A stretch of DNA of 64,000 nucleotides from Deltaproteobacteria bacterium (GTDB lineage Bacteria > Myxococcota_A > UBA9160 > JAJDAL01): assembly GCA_029261875.1 (NCBI GenBank), contig JAJDAL010000039.1:101003-165002 (forward strand), given 5' to 3'. The position numbers were made by a program, and so were the translations under genes. Position 1 is the first letter of the stretch, and every line of letters begins with the position of its first letter. Below are positions 1 to 8,323 of this stretch, piece after piece. Below the pieces are notes generated by a model. That model searched no databases. It was not told the DNA's origin and saw only the letters and a program-made list of their open reading frames with translations.

Positions 1-2
1 CG

Positions 3-674
3 ATTCCGGGTCCGAGTACGGAGGCCTTCGCGAAGCTCGCGGCGGCGCGCGACATCTGCATCTTGGTACCGGTATTCGAGCGACGCGCGGCGGGCCTGTA
101 CCACAATAGTGTGGTGGCGATCGCCGGCGGCGGTTCCATTCTCGGTCGCTACCGCAAACTCCACATCCCCGACGACCCGCTCTATTACGAGAAGTTCTAC
201 TTCACGCCCGGCGATCTCGGCGTGCCGTGCTTCGAGACGCCGGCCGCGCGGGTGGGGGCTTTGATCTGTTGGGATCAATGGTTTCCCGAAGCGGCGCGCC
301 TGGCCGCCCTGGGGGGTGCCGAGATCCTCTGTTACCCGACGGCCATCGGCTGGCAGTTCGACGAAAGTGAAGCAACCGACCGGGCCCAGCACGATGCATG
401 GGAGGTGGCCCAGCGCGCCCACGCCATTGCGAACGGGATCTTTGTCGCCGCCGTCAACCGGGTCGGACAAGAGGGAGACATCCGTTTCTGGGGCCAGTCC
501 TTCGTCGCGGACCCCTTCGGTCGGGTGCTCGCGCGCGCATCCGCCGAGGAAGAGGAGACGCTGGTCGTCGAGTGCGACCTGCGGGAAATCGAAAACGTGC
601 GGCGCAACTGGCCGTTTCTGCGCGACCGCCGCATCGACAGTTACGCGGACCTGACGCGACGCTTTCGCGATTGA
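3..674 (+). CDS. aguB: N-carbamoylputrescine amidase (5' partial)
   Basis: Nitrilase-superfamily enzyme that hydrolyses N-carbamoylputrescine to putrescine, CO2 and ammonia, the last step of the agmatine route. The frame is open from the first bases of the window, so the N-terminus with the catalytic Glu lies upstream; a TTG at 63 is internal, not the start. The 223 residues seen include the catalytic Lys in YRKLHIPDDP and the nucleophile Cys in ICWDQWFPEAAR (Cys codon near 268), typical of AguB among nitrilases. The TGA stop overlaps the TTG start of aguA, so the two genes are probably translationally coupled. Cytoplasmic. Confidence 0.93.
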   Translation: MPGPSTEAFAKLAAARDICILVPVFERRAAGLYHNSVVAIAGGGSILGRYRKLHIPDDPLYYEKFYFTPGDLGVPCFETPAARVGALICWDQWFPEAARLAALGGAEILCYPTAIGWQFDESEATDRAQHDAWEVAQRAHAIANGIFVAAVNRVGQEGDIRFWGQSFVADPFGRVLARASAEEEETLVVECDLREIENVRRNWPFLRDRRIDSYADLTRRFRD

Positions 675-1735
675 GCGCCCGAGCGCACCCGTCGGACCTG
701 GGCTTTCGTTGGCCCGCGGAATGGGAGCCCCATTCCGCCACCTGGCTCTCCTGGCCCCACAACCCCGAGACTTGGCCGGGTTGTCTCGATGGAGCGCGCC
801 GCGCGTTTGCGGAAATCGTGCGCGCACTCCAGGGGCGCGAGGATGTCCACATCAACGTCGCGGACGATGCCCACCAGGAGCGGGCACGCGACGACCTCCG
901 CAATGCCGGAGTCGATCCGGAACAGGGGATTCATTTCTTCTTGATCCCGACCGACGACGCCTGGGCGAGAGACCACGCGCCGATTTTCCTCACGCGGGAA
1001 GATCCCGAGAATCCCGAATTGGCGCTGTTGGATTTCGGCTTCAACGCCTGGGGGGGCAAGTATCCGCCCTGGGATCGCGACGACGCCGTGCCGCGCGCGA
1101 TCGCGGCTGCCATGGGGGTGAAGCGCTTCACACCGGGATTCGTGTTGGAGGGTGGGTCCGTGGATACCGACGGACGCGGCAGCGTACTCACGACCGAAGC
1201 GTGTCTCCTCAACCCAAACCGCGGACCGGGACGAACCCGCGAAGGCATGGAGCGGGAGCTGGCGCTTTGGCTCGGCGCCGAACGGATTTTCTGGCTGCGC
1301 GATGGGATCGAGGGCGATGACACCGATGGGCACATCGACGACATCGCGCGCTTCGTCGAGCCGTCCACGGTGGTGTGTGGCATCGAGGAGGACGACGGGG
1401 ATCCGAACGCCGCCATCCTTTCGGAGAACCGGAACCGCTTGCGCGCCATGCGCGACGCACAGGGCAAGCCCCTGACTGTGGCGACATTGCCCATGCCACC
1501 GCCGCTTTGGCGCGCGGGAGTGCGCTTGCCCGCCAGCTATCTGAATTTCTATCTCGCCAACGGTGTGGCGCTGGTGCCCACCTTCGGTGCAGCGAGCGAC
1601 GCGCCGGCCCTCGCCACCCTGGCCGAGCTGCTTCGGGGCCGCGAAATCGTCCCGATTCGCTGCGAAGACCTGGTGGTGGGACTCGGCGCAATTCATTGCG
1701 TCACCCAGCAAGTACCCGACCCGGAAATGCGCTAA
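671..1735 (+). CDS. aguA: Agmatine deiminase
   Basis: Converts agmatine to N-carbamoylputrescine and ammonia, the substrate of the upstream AguB. The protein of 354 residues has the peptidyl-arginine-deiminase fold signature: an N-terminal PAEWEPHSATWLSWPHN, a DDAWARDHAPIF substrate loop, an EGGSVDTDGRG segment and the catalytic Cys at about residue 343 in GAIHCVTQQVP. The TTG start at 671 is chosen because it overlaps the aguB stop and homology begins about ten residues later. The order aguB-aguA gives a compact two-step putrescine module. Cytoplasmic. Confidence 0.93.
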   Translation: MSARAHPSDLGFRWPAEWEPHSATWLSWPHNPETWPGCLDGARRAFAEIVRALQGREDVHINVADDAHQERARDDLRNAGVDPEQGIHFFLIPTDDAWARDHAPIFLTREDPENPELALLDFGFNAWGGKYPPWDRDDAVPRAIAAAMGVKRFTPGFVLEGGSVDTDGRGSVLTTEACLLNPNRGPGRTREGMERELALWLGAERIFWLRDGIEGDDTDGHIDDIARFVEPSTVVCGIEEDDGDPNAAILSENRNRLRAMRDAQGKPLTVATLPMPPPLWRAGVRLPASYLNFYLANGVALVPTFGAASDAPALATLAELLRGREIVPIRCEDLVVGLGAIHCVTQQVPDPEMR

Positions 1736-1772
1736 ACCCTTCCCCAGACCTCGCCGTGGGGGTGGAGAACCG

Positions 1773-3491
1773 TTGGTCGACGTCCATAAGCACGACATCA
1801 TCATCGTAGGAGGCGGTGCCGCAGGTCTGCGCGCCGCCATTGCCGCCGTGGAGGCGGATCCGCAGGTCAGCGTGGCGTTGGTCTCCAAGGTCTATCCCAT
1901 GCGCAGCCACACGGTGTCCGCCGAAGGCGGCGCCGCCGCGGTGGCGCGCCCGGACGATTCCCTGGAGATGCACGGGTACGACACCGTCAAAGGGTCCGAC
2001 TTCCTCGGGGACCAGGACGTGATCGAGTACTTCGTGGAAGAGGCGCCCAAGGAACTCACGCGCCTCGAGCATTGGGGTTGTCCCTGGAGCCGCAACGACG
2101 ACGGCAGCGTGGCGACCCGGGCCTTCGGCGGGATGACGACCAAGCGCACCTGGTACGCGAGCGACAAAGTCGGCTTCCACATGCTCCACTCCTTGTTTCA
2201 GCATTCGATGCAGTTCGATCGCATCGTGCGCTACGACGAACGCTTCGTCACCCAGCTGCTGATCGAGGACGACGGAATCAAGGGCGTTTCGGCCCTCGAC
2301 GTCCGCACGGGCAACATCGAAGTCTTTCAAGCGCGCGCGGTCATCCTCGCCACCGGCGGGGGAGGCAAGATCTTCCCCTTCACGACGAACGGCAACATCA
2401 AGACCGGCGACGGTATGGCGCTCGCGTACCGCAACGGTGTGCCGCTCAAGGACATGGAATTCGTTCAGTATCACCCGACGGGACTGCCCGGCACCGGGAT
2501 CTTGATCACCGAAGCGACCCGCGGCGAAGGCGGTCACCTGATCAATTCCGAAGGCGAGCGCTTCCTGGTCGCCTACGACTATGGGGTCGGGAACAAAGCC
2601 GAACTCGGTCCGCGCGACATGATTTCCCGCGCCATCATCCAGGAGATCGAAGCCGGTCGCGGCCTACCGGGAACCTACGGGGAATACGTTCACTTGGATC
2701 TTCGCCACCTGGGTGAAGACAAGATCATGAAGCGCCTTCCCTTCGTACGCGAACTCGCCACCACCTATGTGGGCGTCGACCCGGTGACGACGCCGATTCC
2801 GATTCGCCCGGTCGTGCACTACATGATGGGCGGAGTCGATACGGACATCGACGGTCTGACCCGTGTGGGGGGCCTCTTTGCCGCCGGTGAAACCGCGTGC
2901 GTTTCGCTGAATGGCGCCAATCGACTCGGATCCAATTCCTTGACGGAATGTCTCGTGTTCGGCGCGCGCGCCGGTCAACGGGCCGTGGCGCTTTCGAAGG
3001 AAACCAGCGACGGAAACGACGTCGCCTTGCGCAAGCGCGGTTTCGAAGAACAAGAGCGGATCGATACGTTGCGGGGGAAGAAGAAAGGCGGCGAGAAGCT
3101 CTCCCACGTCCGTCGCGAGATGACGACCTCCATGGAACGCGGCTGCGGCGTCTATCGCACTCAGGACACCATGGATGCGACGGTGCAGGAGATCGCCCAG
3201 CTCAAGGGGCGTTTCGCCGATATCGCGCTGCAGGACGACAGCCGTGTTTTCAATACCGAGATCATCGCGGCCCTCGAGCTCGGCAACATGCTCGACGTTG
3301 CGGAAGCCGTGGCCAATTCGGCGGCGTATCGAAAGGAATCGCGCGGTGCGCATACGCGCCGAGACCATCCCACGCGCGACGATCAGAATTATCTGCACCA
3401 CACGTTGGTGCACTTCGATCCCGCCGGCCCCCGCATCGACACATCGCAAGTGCGGCTCGGTCATTGGGAGCCCGAGGAACGCAAGTACTGA
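1773..3491 (+). CDS. frdA: Fumarate reductase/succinate dehydrogenase flavoprotein subunit
   Basis: Catalytic flavoprotein that interconverts fumarate and succinate and passes electrons to FrdB. In 572 residues it shows a dinucleotide fold (VGGGAAGLRAA, about residues 12-22), the covalent-FAD His in RSHTVSAEGG (His46), the active-site HPTGLPGTG and TEATRGEGG segments, and NGANRLGSNSLTE near the FAD adenine. The TTG start at 1773 is supported by a GGTGGAG Shine-Dalgarno six bases upstream. It lies 37 bp after aguA, and its stop overlaps the frdB start in TGATG. Two short membrane subunits of FrdC/FrdD type follow, so the complex is closer to quinol:fumarate reductase than to SdhCD-type enzymes; direction in vivo cannot be told from sequence. 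Confidence 0.93.
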   Translation: MVDVHKHDIIIVGGGAAGLRAAIAAVEADPQVSVALVSKVYPMRSHTVSAEGGAAAVARPDDSLEMHGYDTVKGSDFLGDQDVIEYFVEEAPKELTRLEHWGCPWSRNDDGSVATRAFGGMTTKRTWYASDKVGFHMLHSLFQHSMQFDRIVRYDERFVTQLLIEDDGIKGVSALDVRTGNIEVFQARAVILATGGGGKIFPFTTNGNIKTGDGMALAYRNGVPLKDMEFVQYHPTGLPGTGILITEATRGEGGHLINSEGERFLVAYDYGVGNKAELGPRDMISRAIIQEIEAGRGLPGTYGEYVHLDLRHLGEDKIMKRLPFVRELATTYVGVDPVTTPIPIRPVVHYMMGGVDTDIDGLTRVGGLFAAGETACVSLNGANRLGSNSLTECLVFGARAGQRAVALSKETSDGNDVALRKRGFEEQERIDTLRGKKKGGEKLSHVRREMTTSMERGCGVYRTQDTMDATVQEIAQLKGRFADIALQDDSRVFNTEIIAALELGNMLDVAEAVANSAAYRKESRGAHTRRDHPTRDDQNYLHHTLVHFDPAGPRIDTSQVRLGHWEPEERKY

Positions 3492-4237
3492 TGAGCAGTG
3501 AGGTGAAGAAGACCTTCGTCGTGACGCGCTTCGACCCGGATCGGGACGAAGAGCCGCGAACGGATCGCTACGAGGTTCCCGTCCAACCGGATTGGAAAGT
3601 TCTCGACGCCCTGAACTACATCAAAGACGAAATCGACAGCACCCTCGCGCATCGCTGGTCGTGTCGCATGGCGGTGTGTGGAAGTTGCGGCATGCAGGTC
3701 GACGGGAAGCCCAAGCTGACGTGCAAGGATTCCCTCGCCAACTACGGCGACACCGTGACCGTGGAACCGCTTGCGAATTTCCCGGTGGTTCGAGACCTGG
3801 TGGTCGAATTCGAAGGCTTCATGGAGAAATTCAAGAGCGTGAAGCCCTGGATCATTCGCGCCAAGGAGCGCGCGGTGGAAGAGGGAACCCATCGCCAATC
3901 TCCGGCGGAGCTCGAGGCCTTCAAGCAATTCAGCATGTGCATCAACTGCATGCTCTGTTACTCGGCTTGCCCCGCGGTATCCAATGAGCCCGAATTCGCC
4001 GGCCCGGCCGCCATCGCCCTGGGTCATCGCTACAACCTCGATAGCCGGGACGAAGGCGACTCCGAACGCCTGGCCGCCATGCGGGACGAAGGTTTCGTCT
4101 ACGCGTGTTCCTACGCGAACGAGTGCAGTGAAGTCTGTCCGAAGAACGTCGACCCGGCCGCCGCCGTCAACCAATCCAAATTGCTCGCGACCATGGACTG
4201 GATGAAGGGGTTGGTTCTGCCGCGAGGAGGGAAGTAG
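3491..4237 (+). CDS. frdB: Fumarate reductase iron-sulfur subunit
   Basis: Electron-transfer subunit of 248 residues. The N-terminal ferredoxin domain holds the [2Fe-2S] ligands Cys58, Cys63, Cys66 and Cys78 (SCRMAVCGSCG and LTC). The C-terminal part has CINCMLCYSACP (Cys150, 153, 156, 160) and a second set Cys206, Cys212, Cys216 ending in CPKNVDP for the [4Fe-4S] and [3Fe-4S] clusters, the FrdB pattern. The ATG overlaps the frdA stop, and frdC follows after three bases. Membrane-associated on the cytoplasmic face through FrdC/D. Confidence 0.93.
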   Translation: MSSEVKKTFVVTRFDPDRDEEPRTDRYEVPVQPDWKVLDALNYIKDEIDSTLAHRWSCRMAVCGSCGMQVDGKPKLTCKDSLANYGDTVTVEPLANFPVVRDLVVEFEGFMEKFKSVKPWIIRAKERAVEEGTHRQSPAELEAFKQFSMCINCMLCYSACPAVSNEPEFAGPAAIALGHRYNLDSRDEGDSERLAAMRDEGFVYACSYANECSEVCPKNVDPAAAVNQSKLLATMDWMKGLVLPRGGK

Positions 4238-4240
4238 AGG

Positions 4241-4687
4241 ATGCGAAATCCCGCACATCCCCACACGCTGCGCCCCAGCTCGGGCACTCGTACGCGAACC
4301 GCGCCGCCGGCCTTTCCCGGCGATTGGCCGACCGCGAATCCGCGCTACCGCGCGTATCTCTTGTACGGCTTTGCGGGCCTGTTCTTCATCCTCGCCGCGG
4401 GCGTCATGGTGCGCGCGCTCTGGGCTTTGGGCTCGGGGCCCGGCGCTTGGGAAACATTCCTTGAGACGCTTGGACATCCGCTCTACATCGCGTTCCACGT
4501 GGGTTCCTTCGCGCTCATCGTGTGGTTCGGCTGGCGGACCTTCTTTCAGATGTTCGTGAAGACCCAGCCGCCGATGATCGGCCCGTTTCCGCGGCCGCCG
4601 GTCGCGGTGTTCCCACCGGTCCTGGCGGCGGCGTGGTTGGGCGCGAGTGCGTTGCTCATTGCGGTGCTCTCGGGGGCGATTCTGTGA
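4241..4687 (+). CDS. frdC: Fumarate reductase membrane anchor subunit C
   Basis: Integral membrane subunit of 148 residues that anchors FrdAB and helps form the quinone site. Three hydrophobic helices are visible at about residues 45-65, 83-107 and 122-147, the number expected for FrdC, after a Pro/Arg/Thr-rich cytoplasmic N-terminus with a PTANPRYRAYLLYG lead-in. The gene sits between frdB and frdD with overlaps or tiny gaps on both sides. The helices diverge too much for sequence alone to identify haem ligands, although a His is present in the second helix region. Confidence 0.85.
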   Translation: MRNPAHPHTLRPSSGTRTRTAPPAFPGDWPTANPRYRAYLLYGFAGLFFILAAGVMVRALWALGSGPGAWETFLETLGHPLYIAFHVGSFALIVWFGWRTFFQMFVKTQPPMIGPFPRPPVAVFPPVLAAAWLGASALLIAVLSGAIL

Positions 4688-5052
4688 AGAAATTCCTGCA
4701 GCTCATCGAACCGTTGATCTGGGGTCCCTTCGTGACGGGGAATTTCCTGACCCCGCTGATTTTTCCGGCACTGATCTTGATGATCGGCATCGCCGTGCCC
4801 CTCGGTTGGGTCTCCGCGGATGCCGTCAGCTATGAGCGGATGCTGGGGCTGGCGAAGAATCCCATCGCCGTGCTCGGCATGATCGTGGTGTTGTCGCTCT
4901 CCTTCCTTTCCGGTGCCCACCATTTGCGATTTCTCTTCATCGACTTTCGCGGAGTCGAACGCGATGTGGTGATGGCGCCCCTGCTGTACGGCATCGCGGG
5001 TCTGGGCGGCTTGTTCACCCTTCTGGCGGTCGTCCGCATCCTGTTCGCCTAG
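4684..5052 (+). CDS. frdD: Fumarate reductase membrane anchor subunit D
   Basis: Second anchor subunit, 122 residues with three transmembrane helices (about residues 20-43, 58-80 and 93-120). The loop GAHHLRFLFIDFRG after helix two is characteristic of FrdD. The GTG start at 4684 overlaps the frdC stop; a longer frame from 4522 would lie inside frdC and is not credible. Together with FrdC it completes a four-subunit quinol:fumarate reductase. Confidence 0.85.
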   Translation: MKKFLQLIEPLIWGPFVTGNFLTPLIFPALILMIGIAVPLGWVSADAVSYERMLGLAKNPIAVLGMIVVLSLSFLSGAHHLRFLFIDFRGVERDVVMAPLLYGIAGLGGLFTLLAVVRILFA

Positions 5053-5064
5053 GCGCAACCACCC

Positions 5065-6258
5065 ATGGCGGGGCGTCCCCTCGAAGGCCTGCGCATCCTC
5101 GATCTGACCCGCATCGTCGCCGGGCCCTTCGCGACCGCGATCCTCGCGGACATGGGGGCGGAGGTGGTCAAGGTCGAGCGTCCGGGAACGGGCGACGACT
5201 TTCGTTACGGCCCCTCGAAGCCCGGCCACACATCGCTGACCTTTCAGAACGTGAATCGGGGCAAACGTTCGATCACCCTCGATGTTCGCAAGCCCGACGG
5301 CCGCGAACTCTTCTTGCGCCTGGTGGATCGGTGCGATGCCGTGGTCGAGAATTTCCGCTCCGGTTGGCTCGCGGACCGGGGGCTTTCGCCGGACGTCTTG
5401 CAGGCGCGCAACCCGCGCGTCGTGGTGGCGGCGCTTTCGGGCTTTGGCGCCACGGGGCCGCGGGCGGGACTTCCCTCTTATGACATCGTCGCCCAGGCGG
5501 CCAGCGGTTTTCTCTACATGACCGGCTTCGCCGACGGCCCTCCGGTGCGCGGCGGAGGTGCATTGGCGGATTTCGTGGGTGGACTCTATCTCGCCCTGGG
5601 AATCTCGAGTGCGCTGCTCGAACGCGAACGCAGCGGGCGCGCGCGAGTGCTCGATCTGTCGAACCAGGACGCGATGTTCGCGATCACGGATTCCTGGGCG
5701 ACGATCGCGTCCGGTCTGGGAGTCGAGGCGGAGCGTGCCGGGAATCAACATCCCTTCACCGCTCCCTACGATTGTTTCGAGGCCCGCGACGGTTACCTGG
5801 TGATCGGCACCGCGAGCAACAAGCTGTTTCGCAAACTCTGTGATGCGATTGGACAACCGGAACTCGGCCAGGACGACCGCTTCCGCAGCCACCGGGGACG
5901 TGCCGAGCGCCGCGGGGAAATCAACGGGATCGTGGGGGAATGGGTGCGTGGACAAACCTGTGCCGAAGTCCTCGGGGCACTCGGACCCGAGGGGGCCGAC
6001 GTGCCGTGCGCCAAAGTCGCGCGTCCCGATGAATTGATCGACGACCCGCAGCTCCTGGCGCGGGACATGATCGAACGCCATCCCCACCCCCGGGACGGTG
6101 AGGTCGTGTTCCACGGAAACCCGCTGCGATTCGACGGGGCCCTGCCGCGCGCGCGCGCGTTGGCGCCCGAATTGGGGGCCGACAACGCGGCCATCTACGC
6201 GGAACTCGAGATCGATGCTGCGGAATTGAAGCGTCTGGGCGAGCAGGGCGTCATCTGA
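5065..6258 (+). CDS. Family III CoA-transferase (CaiB/BaiF type)
   Basis: Transfers CoA between carboxylic acids through aspartyl-CoA thioester chemistry. The 397-residue protein matches the family length and opens with GRPLEGLRILDLTRIVAGP. The catalytic Asp falls at residue 169 in GGALADFVGG, the position expected for formyl-CoA transferase relatives. It lies 12 bp after frdD and looks co-transcribed, so a C4 acid such as succinate may be donor or acceptor; that is inference, and close relatives also act on carnitine, mesaconate or bile acids. Confidence 0.88.
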   Translation: MAGRPLEGLRILDLTRIVAGPFATAILADMGAEVVKVERPGTGDDFRYGPSKPGHTSLTFQNVNRGKRSITLDVRKPDGRELFLRLVDRCDAVVENFRSGWLADRGLSPDVLQARNPRVVVAALSGFGATGPRAGLPSYDIVAQAASGFLYMTGFADGPPVRGGGALADFVGGLYLALGISSALLERERSGRARVLDLSNQDAMFAITDSWATIASGLGVEAERAGNQHPFTAPYDCFEARDGYLVIGTASNKLFRKLCDAIGQPELGQDDRFRSHRGRAERRGEINGIVGEWVRGQTCAEVLGALGPEGADVPCAKVARPDELIDDPQLLARDMIERHPHPRDGEVVFHGNPLRFDGALPRARALAPELGADNAAIYAELEIDAAELKRLGEQGVI

Positions 6259-6290
6259 TCCGACGACCGGGGTCGAGCTTCGCGGATCAG
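6255..6290. terminator. Stem-loop between convergent genes
   Basis: CTGATCCG and CGGATCAG form an 8-bp outer stem, with an inner CGACC/GGTCG pairing. The element spans the stop codons of the CoA-transferase (+) and the DUF6572-like gene (-). There is no U-tract, so it is a possible bidirectional terminator or mRNA end-protecting hairpin rather than a textbook intrinsic terminator. Confidence 0.4.
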
Positions 6291-6634
6291 GCGTCTCGGA
6301 TGCTGACCGCGAATCCGAGACCTTCCGACGCACAGAAATTCGATGCGGCGGTCAGGAACGGTTTCTCTGCGTCGCCGGGCGCCGCCACGCATTCGAGCTG
6401 GAGTCGCACGGGCTTGCCCTCGTATTGGGGATAGTCCCGCGTGAGGTTTTGCGCGAGCGCGTAGGCGAGGTAGCTGTTGATTTTTTCTTCGATCTGTTTC
6501 AGCTGCTCGGGATCGATGCCCCAGGGACGATCTTCCACCATCAAGAGAACCACTTCATCGGATTCTTTGTCGAGGGTGATGAGATCGATCACTCTCGGGT
6601 TCGTGACGCCGCGCGCTTCCGGTTCGTCGCTCAT
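6287..6634 (-). CDS. DUF6572-like protein
   Basis: Cytoplasmic protein of 115 residues, function unknown. The segment VIDLITLDKESDEVVLLMVEDRPWGID followed by a helix with QLKQIEEKINSYLAYA resembles the small DUF6572 proteins, recognised here by pattern only. No signal peptide, membrane segment or catalytic motif is evident. It starts 3 bp after the stop of the 2OG-Fe(II) oxygenase gene upstream on the same strand, so the two are probably co-transcribed. Confidence 0.7.
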   Translation of the reverse strand: MSDEPEARGVTNPRVIDLITLDKESDEVVLLMVEDRPWGIDPEQLKQIEEKINSYLAYALAQNLTRDYPQYEGKPVRLQLECVAAPGDAEKPFLTAASNFCASEGLGFAVSIRDA

Positions 6635-6637
6635 GGT

Positions 6638-7369
6638 CTACTTCGCATCGTGAAAAATGAGTCCGAAGGTCATGCGGGTTCCCCGGTGAATTCGGCTGAC
6701 GCCGTGGCGAGTTTGTACCCGGTGATAGCCCCGGGCGCCACGCACCGGGCGTTCCCGGTTGGGAAAGATGATGGCCTCTCCGCGCTCGAGCGCAAACGCG
6801 TCGGCGCGGGACTGGGCGCGGGGCCGTTGCTCTACCAGGATGAATTCGCCCCCTTCGTAATCCCGATTGCGTCGACTGAGTACGAATGCGACCTGGAGCG
6901 GGAAGGCGATGTCGCCGTAGAGGTCCTGGTGGAGGCAGTTGTAGCCGCCTGCTTCGTAGCGAAGCAGAAGCGGTGTGGGTCGCGGTTGGCCACGCAGGGC
7001 GCATTGGCGCGTGAAGGCCGTCAATGTCCCGGGGAATCGGTCGGTTCGCCCCAAACACGCCTGCCAACGGTTGGCGATGCGGGCCAGGGGTCCGTAGAAC
7101 GCACGGCGTAGGCTGCGCACCAGGGGGGGGAGGGGATCTGCGAAGTATTTGTACTCCCCCTTGCCGAAGCGGTGCTTCTCCATGTCGACTCGCGAGCGAA
7201 AGCGCTGATCGTCGGGATAGAAGGCGCGTAAGCTCGCGCATTGCCGGGCATCGAGGACGCGTGGAACGCGAGCCCAACCGTTTTCGTTCAGGCTCGTCTC
7301 GATGTTCGACCAGGGGAGCGCCCGCAGGCGCTCCCGGTCGTTTCCATGCTTCGCTGCCCGCATCCCCAT
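6638..7369 (-). CDS. 2-oxoglutarate/Fe(II)-dependent oxygenase (prolyl 4-hydroxylase-like)
   Basis: Probable non-haem iron hydroxylase of 243 residues. The double-stranded beta-helix carries the metal triad HxD at His147/Asp149 (NCLHQDLYGD) with the distal His among His216/His222, and an Arg near 229-232 to bind 2-oxoglutarate. The N-terminal stretch LPWSNIETSLNENGWARVPRVL is typical of bacterial prolyl-hydroxylase-like proteins. The ATG at 7369 is chosen because residues further upstream are low-complexity Arg/Pro shadow sequence; ATG at 7363 is an alternative. The substrate is unknown: a free amino acid or a protein side chain. Confidence 0.85.
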   Translation of the reverse strand: MGMRAAKHGNDRERLRALPWSNIETSLNENGWARVPRVLDARQCASLRAFYPDDQRFRSRVDMEKHRFGKGEYKYFADPLPPLVRSLRRAFYGPLARIANRWQACLGRTDRFPGTLTAFTRQCALRGQPRPTPLLLRYEAGGYNCLHQDLYGDIAFPLQVAFVLSRRNRDYEGGEFILVEQRPRAQSRADAFALERGEAIIFPNRERPVRGARGYHRVQTRHGVSRIHRGTRMTFGLIFHDAK

Positions 7370-7386
7370 TCGAGGAGGGTCGCAAC

Positions 7387-7749
7387 CTATCCGTGGAAGA
7401 TCCACCCGAAGGTCGCGTAGGCGACGACGAACGGGATGTCGAAGAAGCTCACTCGGTGCTGGTGGTGCAGGTGGTGGTAGAACGAGTTCCGCGACTGGAA
7501 ACGCGCGTTGCAGGGTTTGCAGTAATGGTAGCGAGCTGCCCGCACGCGGTGCCGCACATGTGCGCGGTGTCCCCGCCGGTAGTCGAGGTGACGTCCGTGG
7601 TGCCGCACCGCCGGGCGATGCCGCTCGACGTTTTCGTGCCGATCCGAGTGACGGCGATGCCGCTCGTGATCCGCAGACGCCAACGCCGGAGCCAGGCTGA
7701 TTGCGATTGCAGTACTCGTAATGCCCATCCATCGAAACCATCGATTCAT
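7387..7749 (-). CDS. Secreted His-rich protein with a C2H2 zinc-finger motif
   Basis: Unknown function, 120 residues. A signal peptide (residues 1-26, ending ALASA) is followed by a His/Arg-rich segment (about 27-73, eleven or more His) and then Cys77-X2-Cys80-X12-His93-X4-His98 with Phe84 and Phe90 at the usual core positions of a classical C2H2 finger. The C-terminus is hydrophobic (VSFFDIPFVVAYATFGWIF, about 100-118), so it could be membrane-anchored. The ATG at 7749 has a strong GGGGAGGA site. The stop lies 17 bp before the oxygenase start on the same strand. Metal binding in the envelope is the likeliest role. Confidence 0.75.
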   Translation of the reverse strand: MNRWFRWMGITSTAIAISLAPALASADHERHRRHSDRHENVERHRPAVRHHGRHLDYRRGHRAHVRHRVRAARYHYCKPCNARFQSRNSFYHHLHHQHRVSFFDIPFVVAYATFGWIFHG

Positions 7750-7846
7750 CGGATTTCCTCCCCCGTTTTCGGGACACGATCCATTGGTGGGTTCGATGGG
7801 AGGAAGGGCAGCGGGATTCGACGTTTCAGAAGGGTCTGAAACGCGG

Positions 7847-8173
7847 CTATTTCTTGGGCTTGATCTCGATGTCGACGTTCGACAGGGGCCAGGGGGTCGG
7901 TTGCCCATAGTGAACGCCACCGCCGTAGCCGTACGCGCCGCCATAGCCGTGTTTGGGATGGGCCCAATTGCGGCGATCCCAGTTCGTATGCAGCGAGAAT
8001 CCGTGGCGCGGATAGCAGTGCATGCTGCCGGGAACGACGAGGCAATCGCGGTAGGGGTCTTGCGTGGCCACTTTCTCGGGCTCTTGATCGGCGCCGAAGG
8101 CGGCGGAGGCCAGGGCGATCGATAGCAGGGCGAAGGAACCCAGAATCGTCTTGGGCAGAGAATGAGATTGCAT
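7847..8173 (-). CDS. Small secreted Gly/His/Tyr-rich protein
   Basis: Unknown protein of 108 residues with a clear signal peptide (residues 1-28, cleavage near AAFGA|DQ). The mature part has two Cys (Cys44, Cys53) that could form a disulfide, several His, and a GYGGAYGYGGG tract near residues 76-86, ending in a lysine-rich DIEIKPKK. An AGGAG site lies upstream of the ATG. It precedes the zinc-finger-like gene on the same strand by about 100 bp; both may be small envelope proteins of one unit. Confidence 0.65.
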   Translation of the reverse strand: MQSHSLPKTILGSFALLSIALASAAFGADQEPEKVATQDPYRDCLVVPGSMHCYPRHGFSLHTNWDRRNWAHPKHGYGGAYGYGGGVHYGQPTPWPLSNVDIEIKPKK

Positions 8174-8244
8174 GTTTTGCGCAACTCCTGTTCGAAAGCC
8201 TGCGTCGGGTCCGCAGTCGGACGGCAGAAACCCGACCCCGCGAC

Positions 8245-8250
8245 TATAAT
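8245..8250 (+). promoter_or_regulatory. Possible -10 element upstream of bolA
   Basis: A perfect TATAAT lies in the divergent intergenic region 74 bp before the bolA ATG. No good -35 hexamer is present at 16-18 bp, so this rests on the -10 alone. The same bases read as TATAGT on the other strand toward the Gly/His/Tyr-rich protein gene. Confidence 0.3.
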
Positions 8251-8323
8251 CGGGTCCGAGTACAAAGTGATCCATGGGTGTGTGCACGCGTCGGCCCGAA
8301 ACGTGTTGCGGAGAATCTTCACA

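Noticed and set aside
1701..2537. Long antisense ORFs opposite frdA, ileS and other high-GC genes
   Set aside because: They run against convincing genes, show Arg/Ala/Pro shadow composition and have no domain or ribosome site.
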